From JAPPHA01 sp965220985 (GTDB taxonomy: Bacteria; Pseudomonadota; Alphaproteobacteria; Rhodobacterales; Rhodobacteraceae): a DNA stretch of 64,000 bases. A program made the translations under genes and the position numbers. The stretch is taken from positions 2,108,001 through 2,172,000 of the forward strand of contig OZ244854.1 in assembly GCA_965220985.1 (NCBI GenBank). The letters are read 5' to 3'. Under the pieces are notes generated by a model that saw only the letters and a list, made by a program, of their open reading frames with translations, did not search any database and was not told the origin of the DNA. Positions 16,512 through 26,342 of the stretch are shown here, one piece after another (position 1 is the first letter of the stretch; each line of letters begins with the position of its first letter).

Positions 16512-17491
16512 CCGCGACGCTCACGCAGCTGGAAGCTGCCGACTTCATCAACCGCTCGTTCAAGTCGCTCCCCCGCTCGTATGGCGATGCACTGGTCGAG
16601 GCCGCGAAGGCCGACCCGCGAATCGTGGCGCTGTGCGCCGATCTCGTCACGCCGACGGAAACCGACCGGTTCCGGGACGAACTCCCCGAGCGATTCCACA
16701 ATGTCGGCATCGCGGAGGCCAACATGATCGGCATGGCGGGCGGCATGGCAAGGTCGGGCGAAGTCCCGTTCTGCCATTCGTTCTGCGCCTTCATCACCAA
16801 GCGGGTCCTGGATCAGATCACCATGCAGGCTGCCTATCCGAACCTGCCCGTGAAGATGGTCGGGTTTCTTCCAGGCGTCGCCACGATTCTTGGCGTGTCG
16901 CATCAGGCCATCGAGGACATAGCCATCATGCGCGCCGTTCCCAACATGGCAATCTTCGAGCCATCGGGGCCGGAGTTCCACGCTGCCATGGTCAAGCTGG
17001 CGCTTGACTGGGACGGTCCCGTCTATCTGCGAATGATCCGTCCCGAGACCAGCCCGCCGCCATTCAAGCCGCAAACCCTTGAAGTGGGGAAGGGCGTCCT
17101 GCGTCGGATGGGCGGTGACCTGACCATCATTGCGGCGGGACTTTGCGTCGGCGAGGCGCTTGAAGCCGCCACGGCGCTCGCAGCCGAAGGGGTCGGGGCG
17201 AGCGTGGTCGACATGGCCTCGATCAAGCCCATCGATCGCGAGATGATACTGGAGAGAGCCTCGGCGACCGGTGCCGTCGTGACGGCAGAAAACCACAGCA
17301 TCATCGGCGGTCTCGGATCGGCAGTTGCGGAAGTTCTGATGGACGAGGGTCTGGGTCTGCCATTCAGGCGCGTTGGCGTGCAGGACCGCTTTTGCGAAGG
17401 CGGCACCACTGCGTATCTTCTGAAGAAATACGGGCTTGATGCGACCGCCATCGCCGATGCGGCGCGGGATGTCATGCGCAGAAAAGGATGA
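16508..17491 (+). CDS. Transketolase, C-terminal (pyrimidine-binding) subunit
   Basis: A 327-residue partner of the preceding gene. It holds the Pyr domain with the catalytic Glu region RFHNVGIAEANMIGMAGGMA, the FxHSFCAFITKR loop, and the C-terminal domain (TAENHSIIGGLGSAVAEVLM, RVGVQDRFCEGGTTAYLL). The start overlaps the upstream stop (ATGA 16508-16511). Together both halves make a full-length enzyme of about 600 residues. A broken mandelate racemase-like gene follows 168 bases later. Confidence 0.92.
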   Translation: MTATLTQLEAADFINRSFKSLPRSYGDALVEAAKADPRIVALCADLVTPTETDRFRDELPERFHNVGIAEANMIGMAGGMARSGEVPFCHSFCAFITKRVLDQITMQAAYPNLPVKMVGFLPGVATILGVSHQAIEDIAIMRAVPNMAIFEPSGPEFHAAMVKLALDWDGPVYLRMIRPETSPPPFKPQTLEVGKGVLRRMGGDLTIIAAGLCVGEALEAATALAAEGVGASVVDMASIKPIDREMILERASATGAVVTAENHSIIGGLGSAVAEVLMDEGLGLPFRRVGVQDRFCEGGTTAYLLKKYGLDATAIADAARDVMRRKG

Positions 17492-17659
17492 CCGCGCTTT
17501 CGATGCATCGGTGTGGATGGAGCGATTAGGGTCGGGTGAATCTCTGTCCGTCCCAGGAAGGGACGACATCCGGACACGTGCTGCTCGGCGCCGTTGCAGT
17601 CCCTGGCGATCGCGTCCGCTCCGCCGCTCGCGAAGAGTGCGGCTTCCAACTTTGCGAAC

Positions 17660-18074
17660 ATGCAGTCCGAGCGCACCATAACCGTCCACAGTATCGACGT
17701 TTTTCCGATTCGGGCCTTGGTCGGCAGCGCGCGGAGGATGGCACTTGGCGCAATGCCGTCCCTTCGGCACTTCTGGTCCGGATCGAGGACACCTCGGGTT
17801 GTCTTGGCTAGGCGAGGTCTGGGCAAATTTTCCGCCACGGGCCAACATCCGCAAGGCGCCCGTCATCGAAGATGTCGTTGCCGGCCACCTGAACGGTTTC
17901 AATCTTGCCGATCCTCGCGACGTGCAGGATGCCTTGCGGGCGAGTCCTTCGGTCTTCATTTTGCACGGTGGGCAGGTTCAGGTCTTCGAGCACGTTCTCA
18001 AAGGCACCGACACGGCGTTGCGGGATCTGACGTTGCGCGAGGCGGGGGTTCGATTTGCAATTTCATTGGACTGA
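17660..18074 (+). pseudogene. Frameshifted, truncated mandelate racemase/muconate lactonizing enzyme family gene
   Basis: Three phases must be joined to read the N-terminal capping domain. Phase 2 from ATG 17660 gives ITVHSIDVFPIRALVG and MALGAMPSLRH. Phase 1 gives LVRIEDTSG. Phase 3 gives WLGEVWANFPPRANIRKAPV, DVVAGHLNGF and FEHVLKGTDTALRDLTLREA up to TGA 18072-18074. The joined reading is a normal acid-sugar dehydratase N-terminus. Two frameshifts and loss of the whole catalytic barrel make it non-functional. It suggests that the transketolase operon once ended in an acid-sugar dehydratase. Confidence 0.65.
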
Positions 18075-18167
18075 CCGAGCCGTCAGCGCAATCCCGAAGC
18101 GGCGGCGCAAGGACGAAGAGGTGGCGGCCGATCTGGACAACGAGGCCCAGGGCCCGTGTTCCCGTGT

Positions 18168-20063
18168 CTATCGATCCGTGAAAAGCAGCCGCGAAACCGG
18201 CGAGAATCTGAGCATCTCGTTGCGTTGGACCAGATCCCACGGGGTCAGCCCCTCCGCCGTGATCGATGCAATGTCCGCGCATTCGCGAACCAGTGCGACA
18301 ATGATCTCGGGAGTTCCGCTTTTCTCTGCTGCAAGGTGGAGCGGAGTCCACCCGGATTCGGTCTTGATGTTCGGTGACACGCCCGCATCGACGATGACCG
18401 AAATGATCTCCGGATCAGTTGCACCTCTTGCAGCCAGGTGAAGCGGGGTCAGCCCGGAGCCGGCGCTCGATGCCGGGCTCGCTCCATTCGCGAGGAGCAT
18501 TTCGACAATCTGCCACGAAGCGCTGTATCCGGCGGCCAGATGCAGCGGTGTCCACCCTCGCGCCGAACGCTCGTTCGGATCCCTGCCGCGTTCGAGACAG
18601 CGCTGAACTTCACTGGGCGCGGCAAATCGGAAGAACAGCAGTGACAGCCAGTCGTCGCAGTTCTGTGGTCGAAGTTCTCGCATCAGGTCTTCGTCGGCGC
18701 GAAGGACAGCGTTTTCAACGGCGAGGTCGTGAGCGATCCGCCCTGTCGCGGTCTCGGCCCTGATGTCGATGCCAGTGGCGATGAGCGCTCTGACCGTGTC
18801 GGGCGCCTTGCTGCTCAGCGCTGCCTCATGAAGGGCAGTTCTCTCGCCGTCTGACAATGCGTTCACATCGGCGCCAAGTCGAATCACCGCATCGACGACA
18901 TCCGGGTTTCGGTTGTGGCGCGCAGCCGTGTGAAGTGGTCGCATGCCGCTCTCTGCAGTCGAATCCGTATCGGCGCCGGCTGCGGCCAGAACGGTCAGGA
19001 CGCGGGGATCGGGGTTGAACCCCGCCGCAAGGTGAAACGGTGTCCACCCGCTTTGAGACCGCGCATTGACGTCGGCGCCCCTTTCGAGACATGCCGTGAC
19101 CTCTTGCGGCGAGGCGCTCGCGAAGAACCCGATCGACATCCATGCGTCGCAATCGGAGGGACGAAGGCGGTTCATCACGTCAGTTCCTGCGACGGAACGG
19201 TTTCGCTCGCCGAGTTGCACGGGCAGCGCGCCCGAGTCGGTCCGCATGCCCTTGTCGGCTCCTGCGTCAAGCAGCACGTCAATCGCTTCGGGATGCGGCG
19301 AAAACGCTGCGGCCAGATGCAACGGCGTCCATCCGACATTGAACCGCGCGTCAAGATCCGCTCCGGATCGCAAACACTGCGCGACCGTTTCTGGATCGGC
19401 CGCCCTGAAGAATTCGGCGCTGCCCCAGCCCTGGCATTGGTCGTCCTCGATCCGTGCTGAGCAGCCGGTTGGGCGCAACCGATCCAGTGTCTCTGTCCCC
19501 CGCAGATATCGGTTCCATGTCTTCGCGAGATTCCAGGCGAACTCGCCGGACGCATCCAACTGCGACTTGTCTGCGCCCGCATCGAGAAGGATGTCGACAA
19601 TCCCGGGGTTCTTAGTCAACGCTGCGGCCCAGTGCAGTGGTGTCGCGCCCGACGCATCGCGTGTGGAAAGAGCGGCGCCATGACCGATCAGGGTCTGAAG
19701 CACGTCGGGCCGCGCGCTGAACCCGGCAGCAAGGTGCAGCGGTGTCGCGTGATCCCCATCGTTCGCGTGCAACTGCGCGTCCGACTCTTCGCTTGCAAGC
19801 GGATCGCGCAAGAACGTGGACAGGCTCAGCTCGCTCGGATCCTCCACCGAGGCGCCTCCAGTTTCGAGGCAGGCCACAACGTCACGCGCCTCGGCCATCT
19901 CGAAATAGTGAGGAAGATTCCAGTCGAGGCAATCCGGCGCAGCATCGACACCAGTTGTCTGCGTCACGCCAACGACGATCGCAACGACCCCGAGTCTCGC
20001 TCCGGCACGAATCATGGGCGTGGGTGGAATTCGACCTGCAAGCGTCAAGTGCGAAATCTTCAT
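18168..20063 (-). CDS. Exported ankyrin-repeat protein with a higher-order Cys/Trp superrepeat
   Basis: About 631 residues (615 if ATG 20015 is the start). The hydrophobic stretch RLGVVAIVVGVTQTTGVDA before APDCLDW looks like a signal peptide, so the protein is probably periplasmic. About ten ankyrin repeats are visible (GWTPLHLAA, GADVNARS). They fall into four blocks, each opened by a unit of type C-x-x-W, FF, V-x-x-CL. The later blocks are preceded by an RLRP-like motif and Cys (RLRPTGC, RLRPSDCDAW, ELRPQNCDDW). The paired Cys could form disulfides. It is divergent from the srfB operon and is probably part of the same system. The open frame extends far upstream only as an antisense artefact of srfB. 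Confidence 0.8.
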   Translation of the reverse strand: MKISHLTLAGRIPPTPMIRAGARLGVVAIVVGVTQTTGVDAAPDCLDWNLPHYFEMAEARDVVACLETGGASVEDPSELSLSTFLRDPLASEESDAQLHANDGDHATPLHLAAGFSARPDVLQTLIGHGAALSTRDASGATPLHWAAALTKNPGIVDILLDAGADKSQLDASGEFAWNLAKTWNRYLRGTETLDRLRPTGCSARIEDDQCQGWGSAEFFRAADPETVAQCLRSGADLDARFNVGWTPLHLAAAFSPHPEAIDVLLDAGADKGMRTDSGALPVQLGERNRSVAGTDVMNRLRPSDCDAWMSIGFFASASPQEVTACLERGADVNARSQSGWTPFHLAAGFNPDPRVLTVLAAAGADTDSTAESGMRPLHTAARHNRNPDVVDAVIRLGADVNALSDGERTALHEAALSSKAPDTVRALIATGIDIRAETATGRIAHDLAVENAVLRADEDLMRELRPQNCDDWLSLLFFRFAAPSEVQRCLERGRDPNERSARGWTPLHLAAGYSASWQIVEMLLANGASPASSAGSGLTPLHLAARGATDPEIISVIVDAGVSPNIKTESGWTPLHLAAEKSGTPEIIVALVRECADIASITAEGLTPWDLVQRNEMLRFSPVSRLLFTDR

Positions 20064-20456
20064 TTTGCGCGCAGCGATTGCATTCGGGCAGTCGTAAGCC
20101 CGGTCGGGTTCCAATGCAACCGGGGGGATCGCATTGGGATCGATTTCAGGAGCGCTTGTCCCCGCACGTTCGGAGATGACGCACCCGGCATCGCCAGCTC
20201 GGCACGATGGACCATGCCGGGATGTGCGGTGCGAGATCTGCTCGCTGGGTTGGCTGGTCGCGCGGATGTGGAGGGCATCGCCCGGAGTGCCGCGCAAACT
20301 GGCCAAAGTCGTGGTCCGCGCGCCTGCGACCGGCAGACCTGGCCCGGCGTCTCGAAACGTCAGACGAGCCGGAACACGCTGGACGCAGTCGCTCGGCAAG
20401 TTGACACTGACTCGCCATCTCTGGCAAATGGTCTTCACGTTCATTTGAGGATTTGA
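20064..20456. other. Divergent intergenic region between the ankyrin gene and srfB
   Basis: No coding sequence is supported. It must carry the promoters for both directions, but no clean -35/-10 pair stands out. GAGG at 20447-20450 is the ribosome binding site for srfB (7 bases before ATG 20457). Confidence 0.4.
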
Positions 20457-23400
20457 ATGCCGATGGTTCAAGCAAACGTCCAGTTCCGTCCGATTTGCGA
20501 TTGGAAGGACGATGTCACCATCATTCCCTATTCGGGCATCCAGATTCTCGATTTCGGGCTGACGCTCGACCAACTGACCGCATTGCGACCGTTCCGCTTC
20601 GTCGAGCGAGCCGGGAAAGTCGACGGCGACCTCGAAGAGCGAACGCTGATCCCGTATTCCGGCAACGAAGCCCAGGATGCGTGGATCGAAGCCGAACAAC
20701 GCGACGATGACGACGAGTACTCCGTCCGTCCCCTCGCGGCCATCGAGCCGTTTCTCGGCAAGTGGATCCCGGTCCCCGTCCTGCGCCTCAAGAATGTCGG
20801 TAGCGTCACCGGCCGCGAACGACATGACCCGGGCCCGTCGACCTGGGCGCGCATGCGCATCGTCGAGTTGCCCGAAATGGTGGCGGGACACACCCACCAT
20901 GTCCAGCTGGCGCTCGACACGACACTGATCGGCGACGAAACCGCCGCCAATGGTCGCTATCTGGCGCCGACCCGCACCGATTCCGCCTCGAGGCGCGAGT
21001 TTCGTTTCGTCAGCGATCCGGCCGACATGGGGTGGTTTCTGCGACGCCTCGATGCGGGCAAGGACGGCCAGGCGCAGCAGGATCTTCAGAAATGGGTGTC
21101 CGACTGGGTCGAAGACTGCTTCCTGCGATTCAAGCGCGCCCAGCGGCCAGGGCGTCCGTTCGATCCGGCCAGCTTGCCGCATGCACTCGAACACTGGGCG
21201 CGGTATCTGAGTTGCCTCGGCATCATCCAACGGGTTGTTCGGATCCCGAAGATCCGCTTTGCCGATACGGTTTCGAGCGACGATGCGCCAAGGCCCGTCG
21301 ACGTGGACTTCGTGCTCGATGTCGGCAATTCGCGAACCTGCGGCATACTGATCGAGAGTTTTCCCGATCAGCACGGAATCGATCTCTCCAAGTCCTTCCC
21401 CCTCGAATTGCGCGATCTCGGACGCCCCGAACTGCAGTACACGGGTCTGTTCGAAAGCCGCGTCGAGTTCTGCCAGACCGACTTCGGTCCGGATCAGTTC
21501 GCGCGCGCCTCGGGGCGCAACAAGGCCTTCTTCTGGCCAAGCCTCGTGCGCATCGGACCGGAAGCCATGCGCCTCGTCGGTGACGAGGAAGGCACTGAAA
21601 CGACCTCGGGGCTGTCGTCGCCCAAGCGATATCTTTGGGCCGATTCTGAAGCGGAACAGAACTGGCGGTTCCACAATCACGAGATCCGAAACGAACTCCC
21701 CGCGATCGCGCGGGCCGCGATGGTTCGGCTGAATGAAGCCGGCGACGTGATCGATCAGGTCAAGGCCGAGATCAAGGCAAAGCTCCGCAAGAAGAAATCG
21801 TCCCCCGACCTGCCGGCGATCAGGCCGCGATTCTCCCGATCGTCGTTGTTCGGGTTCATGTTCGGGGAGCTGCTCGCCCACGCCCTCGTGCAGATCAACG
21901 ATCCGGCATCCCGGGCGGGACGGGCGCAATCCGATCTGCCGAGGCGCCTGCGGCGCGTGATCCTGACGCTGCCGACCGCAACGCTCGTCCAGGAGCAGGC
22001 CATCATCCGTTCCAGGGCAAACGGAGCGATCCAGTTGCTGTGGTCCATGACCGGACAGTCGGAAACCGCATCCTGCACGACTGCCAAGCCCGATTTCATC
22101 GTCGAATGGGACGAGGCCAGCTGTACCCATCTGGTCTTTCTCTACTCGGAGATCGTTCACCGCTTCGAGGGCAACATCGACAACTATCTCGAACTCAGGG
22201 GGCAAGAACGGCCGCGCGACGAGAACGGACAGCCCGAGCCTTCGATCCGGATCGCCTGCATCGACATCGGAGGCGGGACGACCGATCTCATGATCACGAC
22301 CTACCACGGCATGGATGGACGAGTTCTGCACCCGGTTCAGGTCTTCCGCGAAGGGTTCCGGATCGCGGGCGACGATCTGGTCAAGGGGGTGGTCGAGGAC
22401 ATTGTCGTGCCGCAGATCAGGCAGTCCGTCGAGGACGCCGGCGGGAGTGGAGTCCGCGAACGGTTGCGGGAGCTCTTTGGGGCCGACGTGGGCGGAATCG
22501 ACCAGCAGACGATCCAGCGGCGACGCCAGTTCGGAATTCGCGTCCTCGCCCCGCTCGCCCTCGCCATGCTCGAGCGAAGCGAACAGACCGACGGTCGCGA
22601 GACCGGAATCCTTGCTGTCTCCGATGTCTTCGGACTGGCTGCAACAGCCGATTCCGATGCATCCGCGGGTGACGACGAAGCGAGGTCCCTCAATCTTCCA
22701 CGGCAGTTGCTCGATTATCTCGAGGAGCCGATGCGCGGGCTCGGCGCACCCCGCTGGCGCCTCGCCGATCTCACCCTGAACATTGCCCAGGGAGCGATCG
22801 ACCAGGTTGTCAGGAATGTCTTCGCGGATGCCGTCGGCAACATGACCGAAGTGATCGCGCATCTCGGCTGCGACATCGTCCTCTTGACCGGGCGGCCCTC
22901 GCGCCTCCCTGAACTCAGAACGCTCGTCGAGGAAAAACTGGCCATATCTCCGGATCGCCTGATCGCCATGCACGACTATCGGGCAGGGAGCTGGTACCCC
23001 TATCGCGACACCGCAACCGACAGGATCGGCGACCCCAAGAGCACGGTCGCCGTTGGCGCCATGCTCACCATGCTGGCAAAAGGCAGCATCGCGAACTTCC
23101 GCATCATGACCGACAATCTCAGGATGCGTTCGACGGCGCGCTACATCGGCGAAATGGAGCGCAACGGGAAGATTCTCGATTCACGCATCATTTTCCCTGA
23201 TGTCGATCTCGATGCCTCACGTCGCGCGGACCAGGAGGCGACCGTGAAGCTCTACTCGCCGATCCACATCGGAGCCCGGCAACTGCCGCTCGAACGCTGG
23301 ACCACGACCCCGCTTTACCACCTCAAGTTCGCCAATGCGGCGGCCGAAAACCAGGCGCCGCCCGTTTCGGTGACCCTCGAGCGCGCGATGGTCGATGACG

Positions 23401-23588
23401 ACGACGACGAATCCACGGATGCGGTGGACGTGCTGCGTCGGGAAGCGGCGCAGGAGGCATTCCACGTCACCCACGTGGAAGCCGCCGACACGACGCCGAT
23501 GAAGACCACCGATGTCCAGCTGTGCCTGCATACGCTCGGGTTCGAAAACGACTATTGGCTCGACTCGGGCGTGTTCGTGTTGAAATGA
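20457..23588 (+). CDS. srfB: SrfB-like actin/Hsp70-fold ATPase
   Basis: A 1043-residue cytosolic protein related to SrfB of enterobacterial srfABC loci, whose biochemical role is unsettled. ASKHA ATPase elements are visible: phosphate-1 VDFVLDVGNSRTCGI (Asp about 288), phosphate-2 IRIACIDIGGGTTDLMI (about 600), and an adenosine-site motif VLLTGRPSRLPEL (about 808). The N-terminal 270 residues are family-specific. The C-terminus is rich in Asp/Glu. It is first in a seven-gene plus-strand operon, and srfC starts 7 bases later. The family name rests on the motif pattern and on the srfC partner. Confidence 0.85.
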   Translation: MPMVQANVQFRPICDWKDDVTIIPYSGIQILDFGLTLDQLTALRPFRFVERAGKVDGDLEERTLIPYSGNEAQDAWIEAEQRDDDDEYSVRPLAAIEPFLGKWIPVPVLRLKNVGSVTGRERHDPGPSTWARMRIVELPEMVAGHTHHVQLALDTTLIGDETAANGRYLAPTRTDSASRREFRFVSDPADMGWFLRRLDAGKDGQAQQDLQKWVSDWVEDCFLRFKRAQRPGRPFDPASLPHALEHWARYLSCLGIIQRVVRIPKIRFADTVSSDDAPRPVDVDFVLDVGNSRTCGILIESFPDQHGIDLSKSFPLELRDLGRPELQYTGLFESRVEFCQTDFGPDQFARASGRNKAFFWPSLVRIGPEAMRLVGDEEGTETTSGLSSPKRYLWADSEAEQNWRFHNHEIRNELPAIARAAMVRLNEAGDVIDQVKAEIKAKLRKKKSSPDLPAIRPRFSRSSLFGFMFGELLAHALVQINDPASRAGRAQSDLPRRLRRVILTLPTATLVQEQAIIRSRANGAIQLLWSMTGQSETASCTTAKPDFIVEWDEASCTHLVFLYSEIVHRFEGNIDNYLELRGQERPRDENGQPEPSIRIACIDIGGGTTDLMITTYHGMDGRVLHPVQVFREGFRIAGDDLVKGVVEDIVVPQIRQSVEDAGGSGVRERLRELFGADVGGIDQQTIQRRRQFGIRVLAPLALAMLERSEQTDGRETGILAVSDVFGLAATADSDASAGDDEARSLNLPRQLLDYLEEPMRGLGAPRWRLADLTLNIAQGAIDQVVRNVFADAVGNMTEVIAHLGCDIVLLTGRPSRLPELRTLVEEKLAISPDRLIAMHDYRAGSWYPYRDTATDRIGDPKSTVAVGAMLTMLAKGSIANFRIMTDNLRMRSTARYIGEMERNGKILDSRIIFPDVDLDASRRADQEATVKLYSPIHIGARQLPLERWTTTPLYHLKFANAAAENQAPPVSVTLERAMVDDDDDESTDAVDVLRREAAQEAFHVTHVEAADTTPMKTTDVQLCLHTLGFENDYWLDSGVFVLK

Positions 23589-23595
23589 TCGTGTC

Positions 23596-26340
23596 ATGAC
23601 ACTCGCAACCGATGCACCAACCGCGCTGGAAGGACGGGCCAGAAGCGTTGTCGACCTGGTCGGGGATGCCATCGCATGGTCGACCGATGAGGCCAACGCA
23701 TCGCTGGTCGGGGAGGAAAAGGTCTCGCTGACCCGGGCCCTTCGCCAGAATCAGCGCAGGGCGCGCCGCCTCGCGCGCGCGGCCGGTTCAAAAATGTGCG
23801 TCAGCGTGTTCGGACCGAGCCAGGCCGGCAAGTCCTATCTGGTTTCCGTGCTCGCCCGTCCCGAAGGCGGTCAGCTGGTCGCGAACTACGCGGGCGACGG
23901 CGGGCAACTCGACTACATCAGCGAGATCAACCCCGAGGGCGAGGGCGAGTCGACCGGCCTCGTGACTCGCTTCACCATGACGAACATCGAGACCCCGGAA
24001 GGGTTCCCGATCCCGCTGCGACTGCTCGGCGAGGCCGATATCGTTCGGATCATCGTCAACAGCTTCTACATGGACGGAGATCGCAAGGACCGCATTCCCG
24101 AAGCCGCAGAGATCGAGTCGTTGCTCGGTTCGTGTCGCAACAGGACCACCGGCGCGCCGACCGGCGGCATCTCCGAGGACGATGTCTGGGAAATCCGCGA
24201 CTACATCGAGGCGAATTTCGCGGACGCGGCCTACACCAAGGCTCTGGCGCCATTCTGGGATGATGCAGCCGCCGTCGTGCCAGCGCTCGCTCCCGCCGAC
24301 CGCGCCGAATGCCTGTCGATTCTCTGGGCACGCCATGACGCCCTGACCGGCCTCTACGTCCGGCTGTCCGAGGCACGAAGAACTTGCGGCGAGGGCGAGT
24401 ACGTCTTTGCCCCGCGCTCGGCGCTGGCTCCGCGAACGGATTCCATCATCGACGTCAAGATCCTGCAAGGAATCGGCGGTGAGGACGACGGCGAACAACT
24501 GCCATTGCAGCTCGAATCGGGCGCAAGGATCACCTTGAGCCGTCCGATGATCTGCGCGCTTGCAGCGGAACTCGTCCTGCCCATGCGCGACAAGCCCTCG
24601 AGCCTTTTCGACCATACCGATCTGCTGGATTTTCCGGGTGCGCGCAACCGTTTCAAGGCGCCCTTGGCCCAGACCCTCAAGGAACCCGAAAAAACCCTCC
24701 CGCAACTGCTGTTGCGCGGCAAGGTCGCGTATCTGTTCGACCGCTACGTCACCGATCAGGAAATCACCTCGATGCTGCTGTGCATCCCCGACAGCAACAT
24801 GGAAGCCATCGATCTGCCCGGACTGGTCGAGAACTGGATCTCGCTCACCCATGGCGCGACCCCCAAGGAGAGAAGCGACGCCCAGTGCATCCTGTTCTTC
24901 GTGCTGACCAAGTTCGACAAGCATCTGATCGATGTCGGGGGCTCCGACATCAATGCGACGGAGCGATTCCAGCGACGACTGGCCGCGTCATTCGAGAAGT
25001 TCGGGCAGATGGCCGACAGCTGGCCCCTGAAATGGACCCCCGATGCACCGTTCCAGAACTGCTTCTGGCTGCGCAACCCCATCTTCTACGCAGAAGCCAT
25101 CATTCGGTACGATCGCTCGTCCGAGCCGTGGCGCGAAGTCGAACTGCTTGCCGACAAGGCTGCACGCATCGAGGAACTCCGCAGCGGCCACAACGCGGCG
25201 CCGCTGGTGCGCAGGCATTTCGCCGATCCGGCCACCGCATGGGATGCAGCGCTCGCCCTCAACAATGGCGGCGTGTCCCACCTCCTGTCCCAGCTGGCAC
25301 GGGTCTGCGTGCCGGGCACCAAGGAGCGGCAGATTTCGGCCCAGCTCGCGCTCGTCATTCGCGACCTCGAGGAACGGCTGCGGCCGTATTTCGTCTCGGA
25401 AGACCAGGAAAAGAGACTCAAGGAGAAAGAGGAACTGGCCGACCGGGTCGTGGACGCGATTTACCATTCCCTGGACCGGGGACGGTTCGCGTCGCTCCTT
25501 GGCTCGCTGATGGTCAGTGCCGATTCCGTCGCTGACAGGATCTCTCACGTACCCGACACGGTTCGCATTGGCGCAGCGCCGCTCGAAGGCAGCTCTTCGA
25601 CACGCAGCGGAACAGAAACCGCCGGTGAACAGGGAACCGAGCCCCGACCGCGCCGCCGGCCAAGGCCGCGTCCGCGACCCTCGGCGGCGCATGTCACGAC
25701 CGAATCTCGGGCGAATCCTGCTGGCAACGGGGCAGACGACACCAGCTCCCCGGGCTCGAATATCGAGGTGCTGACGCGCGAGGAGTTTCAGGCGGGAACG
25801 GCGGTCAGGCACTGGATCGAGACCATGCGGCGGGTCAGCGACGATCCGAAGTCGATGGAGCGACTCGGTCTCTCGCGCGCCGATGCCAACATCATCGTCA
25901 GCGAGCTGATCCATGCCCATCGCCGGACCGGTCTCAAGGCACGAATGATCGAGCGGCTCAAGCCGATCAACTACTCGCTGTCCTCTCAGGCCCAGTCGAT
26001 CCCCGCAGGTCTGGTCTGCGCCGAGGAAATCAACCGCTTCGTCGAAGCCCTCGGACAGCGCGGCACGGACGCGGCAAGCCGCCCGGTCGTTCAACTCGAC
26101 GACGGCGCTTCGCGACCTGTCTTTCTGGACAAGCCGGTTCGTTTCTCGGCTGAGAATCTTCCCGCAGCGCCGGTGAACCACGCCGAGGAATTCGGCGAGG
26201 ACTGGGTGTTTGCCCTCGATGACCTGTTCAAGCAGAACGCCTTGCACGGCGATGACGGTTCGGTGAACGTGGAACAGAACATCCGCTTGGGTCGGATACT
26301 CGCCGGGCTTCACGATCAGAGAATCCCGCAGGACCGTTGA
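23596..26340 (+). CDS. srfC: SrfC-like P-loop NTPase (putative virulence factor family)
   Basis: A 914-residue protein with an N-terminal GTPase-like domain: P-loop VFGPSQAGKSYLVSVLARP (Lys about 79), a switch-type LLDFPGARNR (about 343), and LTKFDKH as a possible nucleotide-base motif. The middle is helical and charged (coiled coil around 600), then an Arg/Pro-rich low-complexity linker near 680-700. It always pairs with SrfB in the known family; here they are 7 bases apart. No membrane segment is present, so it acts in the cytosol or at the membrane face. Confidence 0.83.
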   Translation: MTLATDAPTALEGRARSVVDLVGDAIAWSTDEANASLVGEEKVSLTRALRQNQRRARRLARAAGSKMCVSVFGPSQAGKSYLVSVLARPEGGQLVANYAGDGGQLDYISEINPEGEGESTGLVTRFTMTNIETPEGFPIPLRLLGEADIVRIIVNSFYMDGDRKDRIPEAAEIESLLGSCRNRTTGAPTGGISEDDVWEIRDYIEANFADAAYTKALAPFWDDAAAVVPALAPADRAECLSILWARHDALTGLYVRLSEARRTCGEGEYVFAPRSALAPRTDSIIDVKILQGIGGEDDGEQLPLQLESGARITLSRPMICALAAELVLPMRDKPSSLFDHTDLLDFPGARNRFKAPLAQTLKEPEKTLPQLLLRGKVAYLFDRYVTDQEITSMLLCIPDSNMEAIDLPGLVENWISLTHGATPKERSDAQCILFFVLTKFDKHLIDVGGSDINATERFQRRLAASFEKFGQMADSWPLKWTPDAPFQNCFWLRNPIFYAEAIIRYDRSSEPWREVELLADKAARIEELRSGHNAAPLVRRHFADPATAWDAALALNNGGVSHLLSQLARVCVPGTKERQISAQLALVIRDLEERLRPYFVSEDQEKRLKEKEELADRVVDAIYHSLDRGRFASLLGSLMVSADSVADRISHVPDTVRIGAAPLEGSSSTRSGTETAGEQGTEPRPRRRPRPRPRPSAAHVTTESRANPAGNGADDTSSPGSNIEVLTREEFQAGTAVRHWIETMRRVSDDPKSMERLGLSRADANIIVSELIHAHRRTGLKARMIERLKPINYSLSSQAQSIPAGLVCAEEINRFVEALGQRGTDAASRPVVQLDDGASRPVFLDKPVRFSAENLPAAPVNHAEEFGEDWVFALDDLFKQNALHGDDGSVNVEQNIRLGRILAGLHDQRIPQDR

Positions 26341-26342
26341 GC

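Noticed and set aside
16448..17959. 503-codon minus-strand frame opposite the transketolase C-terminal subunit
   Set aside because: Antisense shadow of a clearly coding gene.
20064..22973. A minus-strand open frame continuing upstream of the ankyrin gene to about 22973, giving a 1601-residue protein
   Set aside because: The upstream 970 residues are antisense to srfB, are Arg/His/Asp-rich without family features, and arise from strong third-position GC bias. Ankyrin sequence and a signal peptide begin near 20063-20015.
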